64,000 nt of DNA. Origin: Candidatus Accumulibacter regalis (GTDB taxonomy: Bacteria; Pseudomonadota; Gammaproteobacteria; Burkholderiales; Rhodocyclaceae). Each line of letters begins with the position of its first letter. Position 1 is the first letter of the stretch. Below, piece by piece: positions 28,515-37,924 of this stretch. Below the pieces are notes generated by a model. It was not told where the DNA came from, did not search any database, and was given only the letters and a program-made list of their open reading frames with translations. Location of the stretch: contig JEMY01000006.1 of the NCBI GenBank assembly GCA_000585075.1, positions 24,027 to 88,026 on the forward strand, read 5' to 3'. The translations under genes and the position numbers were made by a program.

Positions 28515-28745
28515 GTTCATTGGCCAATCCCGCGTCCGCCGTCTTCCTGCGCAGAGCCGCGACGCGAAGGCTTTCCAGTCCGTCACCAACTGAATCGACG
28601 GGGTCAATCGGCCCGGGCAGGTGTGAGACAATCAGCAAGCTCGGCACTCCAAAGCGCATCACCCTCGCATCGCGCCTCCGATGTCGGAACCTCCCCGCAC
28701 GCGGACGGGTGGCCGGAGGAAGCTGCAACAAGGATAGACAGACCC

Positions 28746-29489
28746 ATGCTCGACCTCGCCTCACCGACCTTCTGGATCGCAGTCCTGCAGATTATCGCCA
28801 TCGACATTCTGCTCGGCGGGGACAACGCCGTCGTCATTGCGCTGGCCTGCCGTAAGCTGCCCGATGCGCAGCGCAAGAAAGGCATTTTCTGGGGGGTAAT
28901 CGGAGCGATCGGCCTACGTGTTGTCCTCATCTATTTCGCCCTGCAACTCCTTGCCGTTCCTTACCTTAAGATCGTCGGCGGATTGCTGCTCTTCTGGATC
29001 GGCATCAAATTGGTAATCCCGGAGAACGACGAGGGACATGGCAACGTCGCGACCAGCGCGACATTGGCCGGCGCAATCAAGACCATCATTGTCGCCGACG
29101 CCGTCATGAGCGTCGACAACGTCATCGCCGTCGCTGCAGCGTCGCACGGATCGATCCTTCTCGTGGTCTTTGGCATCGCGGTTTCGGTCCCTATCGTCGT
29201 CTGGGGCAGCAAACTGGTCCTTCTGCTGATGGATCGCTACCCGGTGGTGATCACCGCCGGCGGCGGACTGCTGGGCTGGATCGGCGGCGGCATGTTGCTT
29301 ACCGACCCCACCATCCCGGCAAGCTGGCGCGAAATCGTTCCCTACAGTACTTACCTGGTGTCAGCACTGGGGGCACTGCTGGTGGTCCTGGCCGGAAAGG
29401 CGCTGGCGAGCCGGCAGCATGCAGGACATCCGAGTGGCGAGCTGACCACGGCAAGCGGCAGAGAACTAATGGAAGGAAAACCGAAGTGA
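28746..29489 (+). CDS. TerC-family integral membrane protein
   Basis: 247 residues with about seven or eight membrane helices. TerC landmarks: the acidic membrane motif IDILLGGDNAVVIALA, repeated as VADAVMSVDNVIAVAAA, which places conserved Asp/Asn in two helices. TerC relatives export manganese (YybP/MntP-like) or load metals onto secreted enzymes; some lie in tellurite operons. I start at MLDLASPTFW (ATG 28746). I looked upstream for a manganese (yybP-ykoY) riboswitch and did not find its signature. The stop overlaps the next gene (GTGA). Confidence 0.88.
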   Translation: MLDLASPTFWIAVLQIIAIDILLGGDNAVVIALACRKLPDAQRKKGIFWGVIGAIGLRVVLIYFALQLLAVPYLKIVGGLLLFWIGIKLVIPENDEGHGNVATSATLAGAIKTIIVADAVMSVDNVIAVAAASHGSILLVVFGIAVSVPIVVWGSKLVLLLMDRYPVVITAGGGLLGWIGGGMLLTDPTIPASWREIVPYSTYLVSALGALLVVLAGKALASRQHAGHPSGELTTASGRELMEGKPK

Positions 29490-29914
29490 GAGCACACTGG
29501 CTGGTTCCTGTCGACGGTTCGGCGCCCAGTCTGCGAGCCGTCGAATATGTCGTGCGCCAGGCGCCGTCCGCTACCGTCACGCCGACGATCAGCCTAGTGA
29601 ACGTGCAGGCGGCACTACCCTCGGACATCACGCGTTTTGTCAGCAAGAAAAACGTCGACGACTACCACCGGGAATCCGGCGAGGCGGCGTTGGCGCAAGC
29701 CTGCGCCAGACTGGAGGCGGCGGGCATCGCTTACTCGACGCACATCCTGGTCGGCGAAGCCTCCCAGGCCGTCGCTGATTACGCCAGAGAGCACGACTGC
29801 ACGCTGATCGTCATGGGCTCGCGTGGTCTCGGCGCGGTCGCCGGCATCCTGCTCGGCTCGGTCACCACGCGGGTCGTACATCTGTCCGAGTTGCCAGTCG
29901 TCGTGATCAAATAG
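29486..29914 (+). CDS. Universal stress protein (UspA family)
   Basis: 142 residues of a single Usp domain: the N-terminal strand HWLVPVDGSAPSLRAVEYV, and the ATP-binding signature near the C-terminus as VMGSRGLGAVAGILLGSVTTRVVHLSELPVVVI (G-2x-G-9x-G-S/T pattern intact, so probably ATP-binding). The start is GTG at 29486, overlapping the TerC gene stop, hence translational coupling. It probably responds to the same stress as the membrane protein. The 118 nt after it hold nothing clear before convergent hslU. Confidence 0.92.
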   Translation: MRAHWLVPVDGSAPSLRAVEYVVRQAPSATVTPTISLVNVQAALPSDITRFVSKKNVDDYHRESGEAALAQACARLEAAGIAYSTHILVGEASQAVADYAREHDCTLIVMGSRGLGAVAGILLGSVTTRVVHLSELPVVVIK

Positions 29915-30032
29915 GCAACGCCGCACGCTCGTCACACGGCGACTTCGTCAATCCGACTCGAGGAAAAATCTGGCGCAGGGCTGCGCCGGAGGCGCTCATC
30001 GAGGTGACGGCGGCCACCGCCTGCGACAAGGC

Positions 30033-31364
30033 CTACAAGACGTAGCGCGACAGATCCTCGTTCTTCGCCAGTTCGGCGAGACGCGCGTCAACGTAGGCGG
30101 CGTCGATGGCCACTCTCTCGAAGCGTCCCTCGCTGGCAACAAACGACACCTCCTCAAGCAAGCGCTCCATCACCGTATGCAGCCGCCGGGCGCCGATGTT
30201 TTCGGTACGCTCGTTGACCGACCAGGCGATCTCGGCCAGCCGCCTGACACCCTCGTCCGAAAAGTCGAGGGTCACGCCTTCGGTGGTCAACAAGGCCTCA
30301 TACTGCTTGGTCAGGCAGGCGTCGGTCTGCGTCAGAATGCACTCGAAGTCGGCCACCGACAGCGAATCGAGTTCGACACGGATCGGAAAGCGGCCCTGCA
30401 ACTCGGGAATCAAATCCGAGGGCTTGGCCAGGTGGAAAGCACCGCTGGCAATGAACAGCACGTGGTCGGTACGAATCATCCCGTACTTGGTCGACACGGT
30501 CGTACCTTCGACCAGCGGCAGCAAGTCACGCTGCACGCCCTGGCGCGAGACGTCGACGCCCTGGGTGTCGCTACGCGAGGCAATCTTGTCGATTTCGTCG
30601 AGAAAGACGATGCCGTTCTGCTCGACGCTTCTGACCGCCGTCAGCTTGACGTCCTCATCGTTGACCAGCTTCGCGGCCTCCTCGTCGACCAACAGCCGGC
30701 GCGCCTCGGAAATCTTCAGCTTGCGCGACTTCTTGCGACCGCCACCCATGTTCTGGAACATGCCCTGGATTTGCGAGGTCAGCTCCTCCATGCCCGGCGG
30801 CGCAAAGATCTCGGCCTGCATAGATGGTGCTGCCACCTCGATTTCAATTTCCTTGTCATCGAGCTCGCCTTCGCGCAGCTTCTTGCGAAACTTCTGCCTT
30901 GTCGTGCTCTCTTCACTCGCCTGCGTGTCGTTGAAGTAGGTCGCACGCGCGGAGGGTAGCAAAGCGTCGAGAACACGCTCTTCGGCGGCGTCCTGGGCGC
31001 GCTCGCGAACGCCCGTCATCGCCTGCTCACGTACACTCTTGATGGCAATCTCGACCAGGTCACGAATAATCGTCTCGACGTCGCGCCCGACGTAGCCAAC
31101 CTCGGTGAACTTGCTGGCCTCGATCTTGATGAAGGGCGCGTTCGCCAGCCGCGCCAGGCGGCGAGCGATTTCCGTCTTGCCAACGCCAGTGGGGCCGATC
31201 ATCAGGATGTTCTTGGGGGTAATCTCCTGCCGCAGCGGCTCGGCCACCTGCGCCCGCCGCCAGCGGTTGCGCAGGGCAATGGCCACCGCCTTCTTGGCCT
31301 TGCCCTGACCAACGATGTGCTTGTCGAGTTCGTGGACGATTTCCTGCGGAGTCATGGACGACAT
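30033..31364 (-). CDS. hslU: ATP-dependent protease ATPase subunit HslU (ClpY)
   Basis: AAA+ hexamer that unfolds substrates for the HslV peptidase. 443 residues: [22 protein letters not shown], Walker [14 protein letters not shown], the I domain insertion ([14 protein letters not shown]...), Walker [14 protein letters not shown], sensor [11 protein letters not shown], and the C-terminal tail [21 protein letters not shown] ending SRYVL, which docks into HslV. Start [10 protein letters not shown] (ATG 31364) immediately follows the hslV stop; MTPQEIV at 31355 is an alternative. Stop is TAG. Confidence 0.97.
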   Translation of the reverse strand: MSSMTPQEIVHELDKHIVGQGKAKKAVAIALRNRWRRAQVAEPLRQEITPKNILMIGPTGVGKTEIARRLARLANAPFIKIEASKFTEVGYVGRDVETIIRDLVEIAIKSVREQAMTGVRERAQDAAEERVLDALLPSARATYFNDTQASEESTTRQKFRKKLREGELDDKEIEIEVAAPSMQAEIFAPPGMEELTSQIQGMFQNMGGGRKKSRKLKISEARRLLVDEEAAKLVNDEDVKLTAVRSVEQNGIVFLDEIDKIASRSDTQGVDVSRQGVQRDLLPLVEGTTVSTKYGMIRTDHVLFIASGAFHLAKPSDLIPELQGRFPIRVELDSLSVADFECILTQTDACLTKQYEALLTTEGVTLDFSDEGVRRLAEIAWSVNERTENIGARRLHTVMERLLEEVSFVASEGRFERVAIDAAYVDARLAELAKNEDLSRYVL

Positions 31365-31366
31365 GT

Positions 31367-31903
31367 TTATTCCAGCACCTCGATGGTGAAATTCTGATTG
31401 GTGTAGATACAAAGATCGCTGGCGATCTGTAGCGACTTGCGAACCACCTCGGTCGGATCAAGCTCACTGTTCTCGACCAGTGCCCGCGCCGCCGAATGCG
31501 CAAAAGCGCCGCCGGAGCCAATGGCAACGATTCCGTATTCCGGTTCGACGACGTCTCCATTGCCGGTGATGATCAGCGAATTCTCCCGGTCGGCAACGGC
31601 GAGCATCGCCTCAAGGCGTCGCAGCGCCCGATCGCTGCGCCAGTCCTTGGCCAGTTCGACCGCCGAACGCATAAGATTTCCCTGGTGCTTGTCGAGCTTC
31701 GCTTCAAAGCGTTCGAAAAGCGTAAAGGCATCCGCCGTTCCGCCCGCAAAGCCGGCGAGAATCTCGCCCTGGTGTATGCGGCGAACTTTGCGCGCGCTGG
31801 CCTTGATCACCAGGTTGCCCAGTGTCACCTGCCCGTCGCCGCCCATGGCCACACGCTTGCCGCGGCGAACCGACAGAATCGTCGTCCCGTGGTACTGATC
31901 CAT
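31367..31903 (-). CDS. hslV: ATP-dependent protease peptidase subunit HslV (ClpQ)
   Basis: Proteasome-like threonine peptidase dodecamer partnering HslU. 178 residues. A six-residue propeptide MDQYHG precedes the catalytic TTILSVRRG; Thr7 would become the N-terminal nucleophile after self-processing, as in other betaproteobacterial HslV. Conserved GDGQVTLG and [14 protein letters not shown] are present. The start at ATG 31901-31903 is 19 nt after the stop of the STAS-domain gene, and hslU follows 2 nt after its own stop, so the three form one operon. Confidence 0.97.
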   Translation of the reverse strand: MDQYHGTTILSVRRGKRVAMGGDGQVTLGNLVIKASARKVRRIHQGEILAGFAGGTADAFTLFERFEAKLDKHQGNLMRSAVELAKDWRSDRALRRLEAMLAVADRENSLIITGNGDVVEPEYGIVAIGSGGAFAHSAARALVENSELDPTEVVRKSLQIASDLCIYTNQNFTIEVLE

Positions 31904-31922
31904 CAACAACTCCCGTGGTTTG

Positions 31923-33161
31923 TTAATTCCTGGCCAGATCGATTTCCGCCACGCTGCGCAAGCCCACGACCCGGAACAACTCGGCAAGCAAGTGGTTGGG
32001 ATGACGGACAATGATCTGTCGCCCCGAGCGTTTGACCGTGGTCAAAGCGTTGAGCAAGGCTCCGGCGCTGAGGAAGTCCATGCGCGTCACCGTCGAACAG
32101 TCGACCAGAACCGGATCTTTGGCCGCAGCGTACGCCTGCAGGTCGCTGAAACGGGCACCCCTGATTTCGCCCTTGATGACATAGGCCTCGGTCAGCAGTT
32201 GGTCGGCCGCTGCCAGTTCGAGCGGCGCAGGCTCGTTATCGGCCACTCGCTCAAACTCCCAGGACGGCGGAGATATTTCAAAGGTCACCGCGTAGTTGAT
32301 CGCCATTTCCTCGAACACTTCCAGCTGCCCGCGCAGCTGGCAAAGCTCGAGCTTCAGCAACCAGCAAGCCCGGTCTTCCGGGCGGCCGGCAGCAATGCGG
32401 CTGTCAAGCAGGGCGCCGAGACCATCGCGGCCCAGCAAATCGATCGCTCCCCTACCCCGACGCGCCTGCTGCAGCAGCGCGAGGAGCCGTTCACAGCCCG
32501 CCGCGTCCAGCTGACGCACCTTCGACAAATCAAGGCGAAGCTGCGAATTCGTCTTGAGTGCCAGGCGAACCGCCTCAAAGCCGGCGTCGTTGTCGCCGAG
32601 CAAGTCACCCTTGAAGAGCGCCGTTCCAACCACTTTTCCCGCCTCGCGTGCGCCGACTGCGGCGTCGCGCCACACCGGAGGCTGCTTCTCGAAGGCTTGC
32701 GCGTACTCGATCTCAAGGGCCTCGAAGGCGGATTTCTGCCCGGTCAGGCGAAGGAGATCAAAAAGCATCAGCCACAACCGCTCCCCAGGGCCAGAGCGAC
32801 GTGCGCTGGTCGACTTTTCCAGCAACGCGCGAGCCGCAGCGTCCTGCCCATTGGCAAAAAACATCGCCGCCTCTTCGGCTTCGGCGTCAAGCGGATCAAG
32901 TTCCGCTTCGACCTGAAACTCGGCAGCAATCTCGCTGAACACGAACTCGCTGAGATCCAGCGGCGGATTTTCGCCGGTCGGCGCCGGCGTGGCGAAGGGG
33001 ACATCGGAGCGGGCCAGACCCACCGGAGCAGCGACCGGCTTCGGCTTTTCCTTGGACGAAACGCCGGTGGCCGAGCCGCGATCGTTTGTTGGCTGCGGGA
33101 CAGCTGCCGGCCGGGCACGCATTATCTTTTCCGGCTGCTTCTTGAAAAATGAAAAGACCAT
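31923..33161 (-). CDS. STAS-domain protein upstream of hslVU
   Basis: 412 residues starting [12 protein letters not shown]. The Ala/Pro-rich charged N-terminus (residues 1-70) is followed by an acidic helical segment ([29 protein letters not shown]) resembling a tetratricopeptide-like helix pair. Two STAS-like modules follow: residues ~180-260 ([26 protein letters not shown]) and the C-terminal ~100 residues ([53 protein letters not shown]). STAS domains act in anti-sigma antagonist switches or lipid/nucleotide binding; no phospho-switch partner is nearby. It lies directly upstream of hslV. Confidence 0.8.
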   Translation of the reverse strand: MVFSFFKKQPEKIMRARPAAVPQPTNDRGSATGVSSKEKPKPVAAPVGLARSDVPFATPAPTGENPPLDLSEFVFSEIAAEFQVEAELDPLDAEAEEAAMFFANGQDAAARALLEKSTSARRSGPGERLWLMLFDLLRLTGQKSAFEALEIEYAQAFEKQPPVWRDAAVGAREAGKVVGTALFKGDLLGDNDAGFEAVRLALKTNSQLRLDLSKVRQLDAAGCERLLALLQQARRGRGAIDLLGRDGLGALLDSRIAAGRPEDRACWLLKLELCQLRGQLEVFEEMAINYAVTFEISPPSWEFERVADNEPAPLELAAADQLLTEAYVIKGEIRGARFSDLQAYAAAKDPVLVDCSTVTRMDFLSAGALLNALTTVKRSGRQIIVRHPNHLLAELFRVVGLRSVAEIDLARN

Positions 33162-33317
33162 GGGCGAGAGGGAATGCAGGTGATTTTGCGATGGAATCCC
33201 CTTGTAACACATCGTCCAGCACACTGCAATTTGAACCCGGATTCGAGAAATCCGGCGACTTCGGCAAAGTCAGCGAAATGAGCAGCTGAGGCGCCTTCGG
33301 CCGCTGGCGCGATGTCG

Positions 33318-33925
33318 ATTCCGGTCGGGGCACGGCGTCGACGCGCCCCAGACGGAGCTCGATTTGTGTTGCACCAGGATTGACGCACGGCAAGCGCCGG
33401 GCCACACGGGCAATCTCGTCGGACGTCGCCAGATCGCATTCGGCGAGCAACAGGCAGTCAGCCATCGCCACCTGACGAACGGCGTCGAAATGGCGCCCGA
33501 GCTGGCCATCCGCGTGCCTGACATCGACCGCCGAGACGACTCCGCCGATACGAAAGCGCTCGGCGATGAAAAAGTCTTCGCGCAAGGTCTAACACACGGG
33601 GGGCGGGATCGGCGAGACCCGTGGTTTCGATCAGCAGGCGCGAGAAAGCGGGAATTCCGCGGCGCAAGCGGCGCATGAACAGGTCGCGCAGGCTACGCGC
33701 AAGTTCGCCACGAACGCTGCAACAAAGGCAGGCGGAAGCGAGAACGATGAGATCGTCGTCAGCTTTTTCGACCAGTTGGTGATCTGCCGCGACTTCGCCG
33801 AACTCCTTGATCATCCCCGCCGCGTCGGCGAGCTCCGGCTGCCGCAGCAGATGATTGAGCAGCATCATCGCCTTGCCAGCACCGAGGAAACCAGCAGGAT
33901 GACCGGAGTGGCCCGCTGCAGGTCT
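33318..33925 (-). pseudogene. Decayed CobW/G3E-family GTPase gene (two frameshifts, no start, truncated)
   Basis: Three frames together read a CobW-type metallochaperone. Part one: TPVILL in one frame. Part two: GFLGAGKAMMLLNHLLRQ ... IKEFGEVAADHQLVEK ... ASACLCCSVRGELARSLRDLFMRRLRR ... IETTGLADPAP in a second frame. Part three: LREDFFIAERFRIGGVVSAVDV ... AVRQVAMADCLLLAECDL ... QIELRLGRVDAV in a third, the switch falling near 33590-33600. The CLCC metal motif remains. Walker A has lost its Thr (GKA), and the base-specificity motif expected as TKxD reads AECD. There is no start codon, and the C-terminal CobW_C domain is missing. Confidence 0.8.
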
Positions 33926-34071
33926 ACGCGTGGCAGGGCTGCAAATTAACGGCGCAGACGATGTTCTCTGCCAAGCAGGGTGTCCGGCGGTGCAGCCCTT
34001 GCCCGCCGAAAAAAGAGTAAGGTTTTCTCGTCCTGCTACGACCATCTGGCAAATCCAACCAGGAGAAAACG

Positions 34072-34905
34072 ATGTCTTCCACGCGCAGATGGTCAGCAGC
34101 AGTTGCTGTGCTGGGCGTACTCTGCCTGACGCCGTCGCCCGCTGCGCAAGCGGCGGGCTGCGCGAAACAGAGTCCCGCGCACCGCGTTGCGCTGGTCGAG
34201 CTGTACACCTCCGAAGGTTGCAGCAGCTGCCCACCCGCAGACCAGTGGCTGGGGGAACTGTCGCAACGCTTTTCGGCCGAACAGCTGGTCGCCCTGTCAC
34301 TGCACGTCGACTACTGGGACTACATTGGCTGGCAGGATCCCTTCGCCCGGCCAGCCTTCGCCGAACGGCAGCGCTGGCTGGCGCGTCTGGCCAGATCAAG
34401 CACGGTGTACACCCCCGAGGTGTTTACGAACATGAAGGAATTGCGCGCATGGCACACCCCGGCTCACTTCGCCGAGCGCATCGAGAAAATCAACCGGCTG
34501 CCCGCGGCCGCCGACATCGCTCTGCAGATGCGGCCGGCAGGCGATAACGCCATTGATCTGGAGGCACGCTTCACGCTCCGCGAAGGCGCGCGCGTGGAAC
34601 GTGCGGCGGAAGCCTTCGTGATCGTTTACGAGAACCAGCTGCGCAGCGACATTCGTGCCGGCGAAAACAGCGGCGTCAAGCTGCAACACGACCGAGTGGT
34701 CCGCTTCTGGTCGATGGCCTTGCCGCTCGGCAGTGCAGGCGGAAGCGCACTCTGGCGGCAGACACTGAAAATCCCGGCCGACTGGCAGCGCAAGCATCTC
34801 GGCGTCGCGGCCTTTGTGCAGGATCCACAAGGCGGTGATGTCTTACAAGCGCTAGCCATGCCTGGCTGCCTGCAGCCGACCGCCGCCACGGCAGCACGAA
34901 GCTGA
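34072..34905 (+). CDS. Exported DUF1223 (thioredoxin-fold-like) protein
   Basis: 277 residues. Sec signal peptide (WSAAVAVLGVLCLTPSPAAQA), then the DUF1223 hallmark VELYTSEGCSSCPPADQWLGEL with a CxxC pair in a thioredoxin-like place, and LSLHVDYWDYIGWQDPFA. Its function is not established; the CSSC pair suggests a periplasmic redox role. ATG 34072 follows CAGGAGAAAACG. It is 19 nt upstream of msrB and then msrA, so the three probably form an envelope oxidative-damage operon. Confidence 0.85.
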   Translation: MSSTRRWSAAVAVLGVLCLTPSPAAQAAGCAKQSPAHRVALVELYTSEGCSSCPPADQWLGELSQRFSAEQLVALSLHVDYWDYIGWQDPFARPAFAERQRWLARLARSSTVYTPEVFTNMKELRAWHTPAHFAERIEKINRLPAAADIALQMRPAGDNAIDLEARFTLREGARVERAAEAFVIVYENQLRSDIRAGENSGVKLQHDRVVRFWSMALPLGSAGGSALWRQTLKIPADWQRKHLGVAAFVQDPQGGDVLQALAMPGCLQPTAATAARS

Positions 34906-34924
34906 TTTTTCTATGGAGAAAACA

Positions 34925-35443
34925 ATGGATCGTCGTCAATCACTAAAATGGCTGGGCGGCTTGACCGCCTTCATCCTGCCGCTTGCGATTCCCGGCACCA
35001 GCTGGGGAGGTAGCGGCGCCGCCGCCACCACCGGGCTGTCAAAATCGAAAACGGAATGGGCCGACTTGCTGCCAGCAGCCGCTTATCGTGTCCTTTTCGA
35101 GGAGGATACGGAACGCGCGGGTACTAGCCCCCTGAACCAGGAAAAGCGTGACGGAACGTTCATCTGCGCCGCTTGCTACCTGCCCTTGTTCGACAGCTCG
35201 ACGAAGTACGAAAGTGGTACCGGCTGGCCGAGTTTCTGGGCGCACCTGCCACAGTCCGTGGCCACCAAGACCGACTTCAAGCTCTTCTATCCGCGCACCG
35301 AATATCACTGCACGCGCTGCGGTGGGCATCAGGGGCACGTCTTCAACGACGGCCCCAAACCAACGGGTAAGCGCTTCTGCAACAATGGCGTCGCGCTACA
35401 GTTCGTGGCGCGTAACGAGAAGCTGCCGGAGTTGCGGACATGA
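34925..35443 (+). CDS. msrB: Exported peptide-methionine (R)-S-oxide reductase MsrB
   Basis: Reduces methionine-R-sulfoxide in damaged proteins. 172 residues: the N-terminus MDRRQSLKWLGGLTAFILPLAIPGTSWG has a twin-arginine signal look (RRxxLK). The MsrB fold has a zinc site of two CxxC pairs (ICAACYLPLF; CTRCGGHQGHVF), GTGWPSFW, and the catalytic Cys in GKRFCNNGVALQF. ATG 34925 is chosen because GGAGAA (34915-34920) precedes it; ATG 34913 would add four residues. The stop overlaps msrA (ATGA), giving a coupled pair that repairs both sulfoxide stereoisomers. Confidence 0.94.
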   Translation: MDRRQSLKWLGGLTAFILPLAIPGTSWGGSGAAATTGLSKSKTEWADLLPAAAYRVLFEEDTERAGTSPLNQEKRDGTFICAACYLPLFDSSTKYESGTGWPSFWAHLPQSVATKTDFKLFYPRTEYHCTRCGGHQGHVFNDGPKPTGKRFCNNGVALQFVARNEKLPELRT

Positions 35444-36093
35444 GCGCTCGGCGACTCCTGACGGCACTGTCCTTGCTGGTTCTCGGCACCACAGCCGGCG
35501 CAGCGGGAACCGCAACGGAGCCCACGCCCACGCACCGGCCGGACAATATGATGGCGGTGCCGAGCCCGGCCGCGCCACAGACGGCGATCTTTGCCGGCGG
35601 TTGCTTCTGGTGCATCGAAGCCGATTTCGAAAAGCTACCCGGGGTGATTGCCGTCGAATCCGGCTACACCGCTGGCCAGACCGTCAACCCGACCTACGAA
35701 CAGGTCAGTGCAGGAGGCACCGGACATACCGAAGCGGTCCGCGTGCGCTACGACCCGCAAAAAGTCAGCTATTCACAGTTGGTCGAATACTTCTGGCGGC
35801 ACATAGATCCGACGGTCAAGGACCGCCAGTTCTGCGACGTCGGCAGCCAGTACCGCAGTGGTATTTACTGGCAAAACGACGCCGAGCGGAAGGTCGTCGA
35901 AAGCAGTCGCGACGCACTTCTCAAGAGCGGCAAGATCGCGCGCATCGAAACCGAGTTGCAGCCGGCATCGACCTTCTACCTGGCCGAGGAATATCACCAG
36001 GATTACTACAAGAAGAACCCTGTCCGCTACGCCTATTACCGCAGCGGTTGCGGGCGCGACATCCGGGTGCAGAATCTGTGGGGTAGTCGCTAG
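35440..36093 (+). CDS. msrA: Exported peptide-methionine (S)-S-oxide reductase MsrA
   Basis: 217 residues with a signal peptide (LLTALSLLVLGTTAGAAGTA) and the MsrA catalytic motif AGGCFWCIEADFEKLPGV (nucleophile in GCFWC), ESGYTAGQTVNPTYEQV, GHTEAVRVRYDP, FWRHIDPT, GSQYRSGIYW and EYHQDYYKKNP. It is the S-isomer counterpart of MsrB, with which it overlaps by 4 nt. Both carry export signals, so this is a periplasmic repair pair; reducing power would have to come through a membrane thiol carrier such as a DsbD-like protein, not seen here. Confidence 0.96.
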   Translation: MSARRLLTALSLLVLGTTAGAAGTATEPTPTHRPDNMMAVPSPAAPQTAIFAGGCFWCIEADFEKLPGVIAVESGYTAGQTVNPTYEQVSAGGTGHTEAVRVRYDPQKVSYSQLVEYFWRHIDPTVKDRQFCDVGSQYRSGIYWQNDAERKVVESSRDALLKSGKIARIETELQPASTFYLAEEYHQDYYKKNPVRYAYYRSGCGRDIRVQNLWGSR

Positions 36094-36099
36094 CTGCGG

Positions 36100-36130
36100 C
36101 CGTCAGACAGGCTGCGAGGCTGTCTGACGG
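36100..36130 (+). terminator. Shared hairpin between convergent msrA and rlmI
   Basis: Perfect 11-bp stem CCGTCAGACAG (36100-36110) / CTGTCTGACGG (36120-36130) with a 9-nt loop, located in the 40-nt gap between the two converging stop codons. There is no T run on either side, so it is likely a transcription barrier or 3'-end protector rather than a textbook terminator. Confidence 0.65.
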
Positions 36131-36133
36131 CCC

Positions 36134-37324
36134 TCAATCCACTTGGCAGAGCAAGCCCTTGAGATATTCGCCCTCGCTGAAGTGCAGCGCCACCGGATGA
36201 TCGGGCGGCGCGGCCAGGCGGCGCAGGATGCGAGCGCTGCAACCGGCAGAAACCGCGGCGTCGGCGACGATCTGCTGGAAATGCTCGCTGCGTATGCCGC
36301 CGGAGCATGAATAAGTCATCAACAACCCACCCGGGTTGAGCAGGCGAAAACCAAATGCATTGATATCCCGATAGGCGCGCGCGGCGCGTTCGGCGTGCGC
36401 CGCCGATGGCGCGAACTTGGGCGGATCGAGAATGATCAGGTCGAAACGCTGGCCATCGCTTTTCAGCGCGCGCAAGGACTCGAAGACGTCGGCCTCGCGC
36501 CACAAGGCGCGGTCTGCATCGAGCTGCGGGTTGAGCGCCAGATTGTCGGCAGCCATGGCCAGCGCCGGCGCCGACGAATCGATCGACAGCACGCTCGCCG
36601 CGCCACCGGCCAGCGCCTGCAGCGAAAATGCGCCGGTGTAGCAGAAGCAGTTGAGCACCGAGCGGCCGGCAGAAAGCTGACGAGTGAGCAGGCGATTGTC
36701 GCGCTGATCCAGATAGAAGCCGGTCTTGTGGCCAGTAACCACGTCAACCTTGATACGCACACCGTTTTCGACGATGAGCAGCGCTGCTTCCGACGCCTCG
36801 CCGAGCAGCCAGCCGCTCACCGGTTCGAGCCCTTCCAGCCGACGCACGTCCGAATCGGATCGCTCGTAGATGCGCTTGCAGCCCGTTGCCAGTTGCAGCG
36901 CGCCAGCAATCGCCGCGCGCCACTTTTCCGGGCCGGTGGCGGTCAGCTGGACGACCGCCGTATCGCCATAGCGATCGGCAATCAGGCCCGGCAGGCCGTC
37001 GGACTCGCCGTGGATCAAGCGCATGCCTCCCTCGCTGCTCAATTCCGGCATCAGCCGGCGACGCTCGACGGCCGTCAGAATGCGCCGCTTGAAGAAAGCG
37101 TCGTCAATGATTTCGTCGGCATTGAAGCTCCACACCCTGGCGCGAATCTTCGATTCCGGGCTCCAGGCGGCCTTTGCCAGCGGCCGACCGTTGGCGGCGA
37201 CGACATCAACGGTGTCGCCGGGGCGGGCACGACCCCGCAAGCGATCGACCGAAACAGCGAAGATCCACGGATGACGGCGGGCAAGGGAACGATCCTTGCC
37301 CGGCAAAAGAACGAGTTGGGCCAT
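36134..37324 (-). CDS. rlmI: 23S rRNA (cytosine) methyltransferase, RlmI type
   Basis: SAM-dependent enzyme of the RlmI/YccW family, which methylates 23S rRNA C1962. The 396-residue length equals the E. coli protein. It has an N-terminal PUA domain (MAQLVLLPGKDRSLARRHPWIFAVS...), the central EEHE-like domain, and a Rossmann methyltransferase with VLNCFCYTGAFSLQAL (SAM-binding), ADVFESLRAL and the catalytic LIILDPPKFA. The start ATG is at 37322-37324. The open frame upstream adds unrelated residues and is not used. Confidence 0.93.
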   Translation of the reverse strand: MAQLVLLPGKDRSLARRHPWIFAVSVDRLRGRARPGDTVDVVAANGRPLAKAAWSPESKIRARVWSFNADEIIDDAFFKRRILTAVERRRLMPELSSEGGMRLIHGESDGLPGLIADRYGDTAVVQLTATGPEKWRAAIAGALQLATGCKRIYERSDSDVRRLEGLEPVSGWLLGEASEAALLIVENGVRIKVDVVTGHKTGFYLDQRDNRLLTRQLSAGRSVLNCFCYTGAFSLQALAGGAASVLSIDSSAPALAMAADNLALNPQLDADRALWREADVFESLRALKSDGQRFDLIILDPPKFAPSAAHAERAARAYRDINAFGFRLLNPGGLLMTYSCSGGIRSEHFQQIVADAAVSAGCSARILRRLAAPPDHPVALHFSEGEYLKGLLCQVD

Positions 37325-37561
37325 GCGGGGTATCCAGCGCCCGGCGCTATGTCCAAGCGGCATTGAGGTAAGAGCGGCGCAGTGTACACCAGCCACACCG
37401 GCTACGCCCATCGGCGCTGCGGGCCCTTGCCGAAATCGGTGCCTGCTGGCCGTCCAGCGCCGCACTCGGCAGGGGACTTTTTGAGCGCCATCAACGAATG
37501 CCCCGGCCGGCAGCCCCTATAATCAAGCGCCGCATACTGCACCGTACGCACTGGAGCCGCC

Positions 37562-37921
37562 ATGAAACGCCTGACCTTGTTCGCCGTCTTTTGCTTTCTC
37601 GCCGGGCCGGCCGTGGCAACGCCGCAAGCCGCCGCTTCCGCAATCGCCACGATCGGCGATCTCGGACAGCTGAACGGCCAGGCGCTCGCCTGTGGCGAGA
37701 TGGCGACCGCCGGCGAGGCCAAGAAACTGGTCATCCGGCATGCGCCGAAAAGCCGTCATTACGGCGAAGCCTTCGAGGAGCAGACCAATGCCGCCTTCCT
37801 CGCCCAGGGTCAGAAAGGCCAGGCGCCCTGCCCCTCGGCGGCGACTTTTGCCAGCCGGCTAGGTGAACTGTCCAGCCGCTTGCAGACCTTGCTGCCAGCG
37901 ACACAAGCTGCAGGGCAGTAG
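37562..37921 (+). CDS. Exported protein of unknown function
   Basis: 119 residues: Sec signal peptide (MKRLTLFAVFCFLAGPAVAT), then a helical, Ala/Gln-rich mature part with two Cys (ALACGEMATAG; GQAPCPSAATF) that could form a disulfide. It lies 3 nt before the SCO gene start region, so the two are very likely co-transcribed, suggesting a role in the same envelope process. A TATAAT box is present at 37518-37523, about 40 nt upstream, without a clear -35. No family is recognised. Confidence 0.75.
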   Translation: MKRLTLFAVFCFLAGPAVATPQAAASAIATIGDLGQLNGQALACGEMATAGEAKKLVIRHAPKSRHYGEAFEEQTNAAFLAQGQKGQAPCPSAATFASRLGELSSRLQTLLPATQAAGQ

Positions 37922-37924
37922 GGC

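Noticed and set aside
28515..28745. Manganese (yybP-ykoY) riboswitch upstream of the TerC-family gene
   Set aside because: The expected conserved loops could not be found; only ordinary GC-rich sequence.
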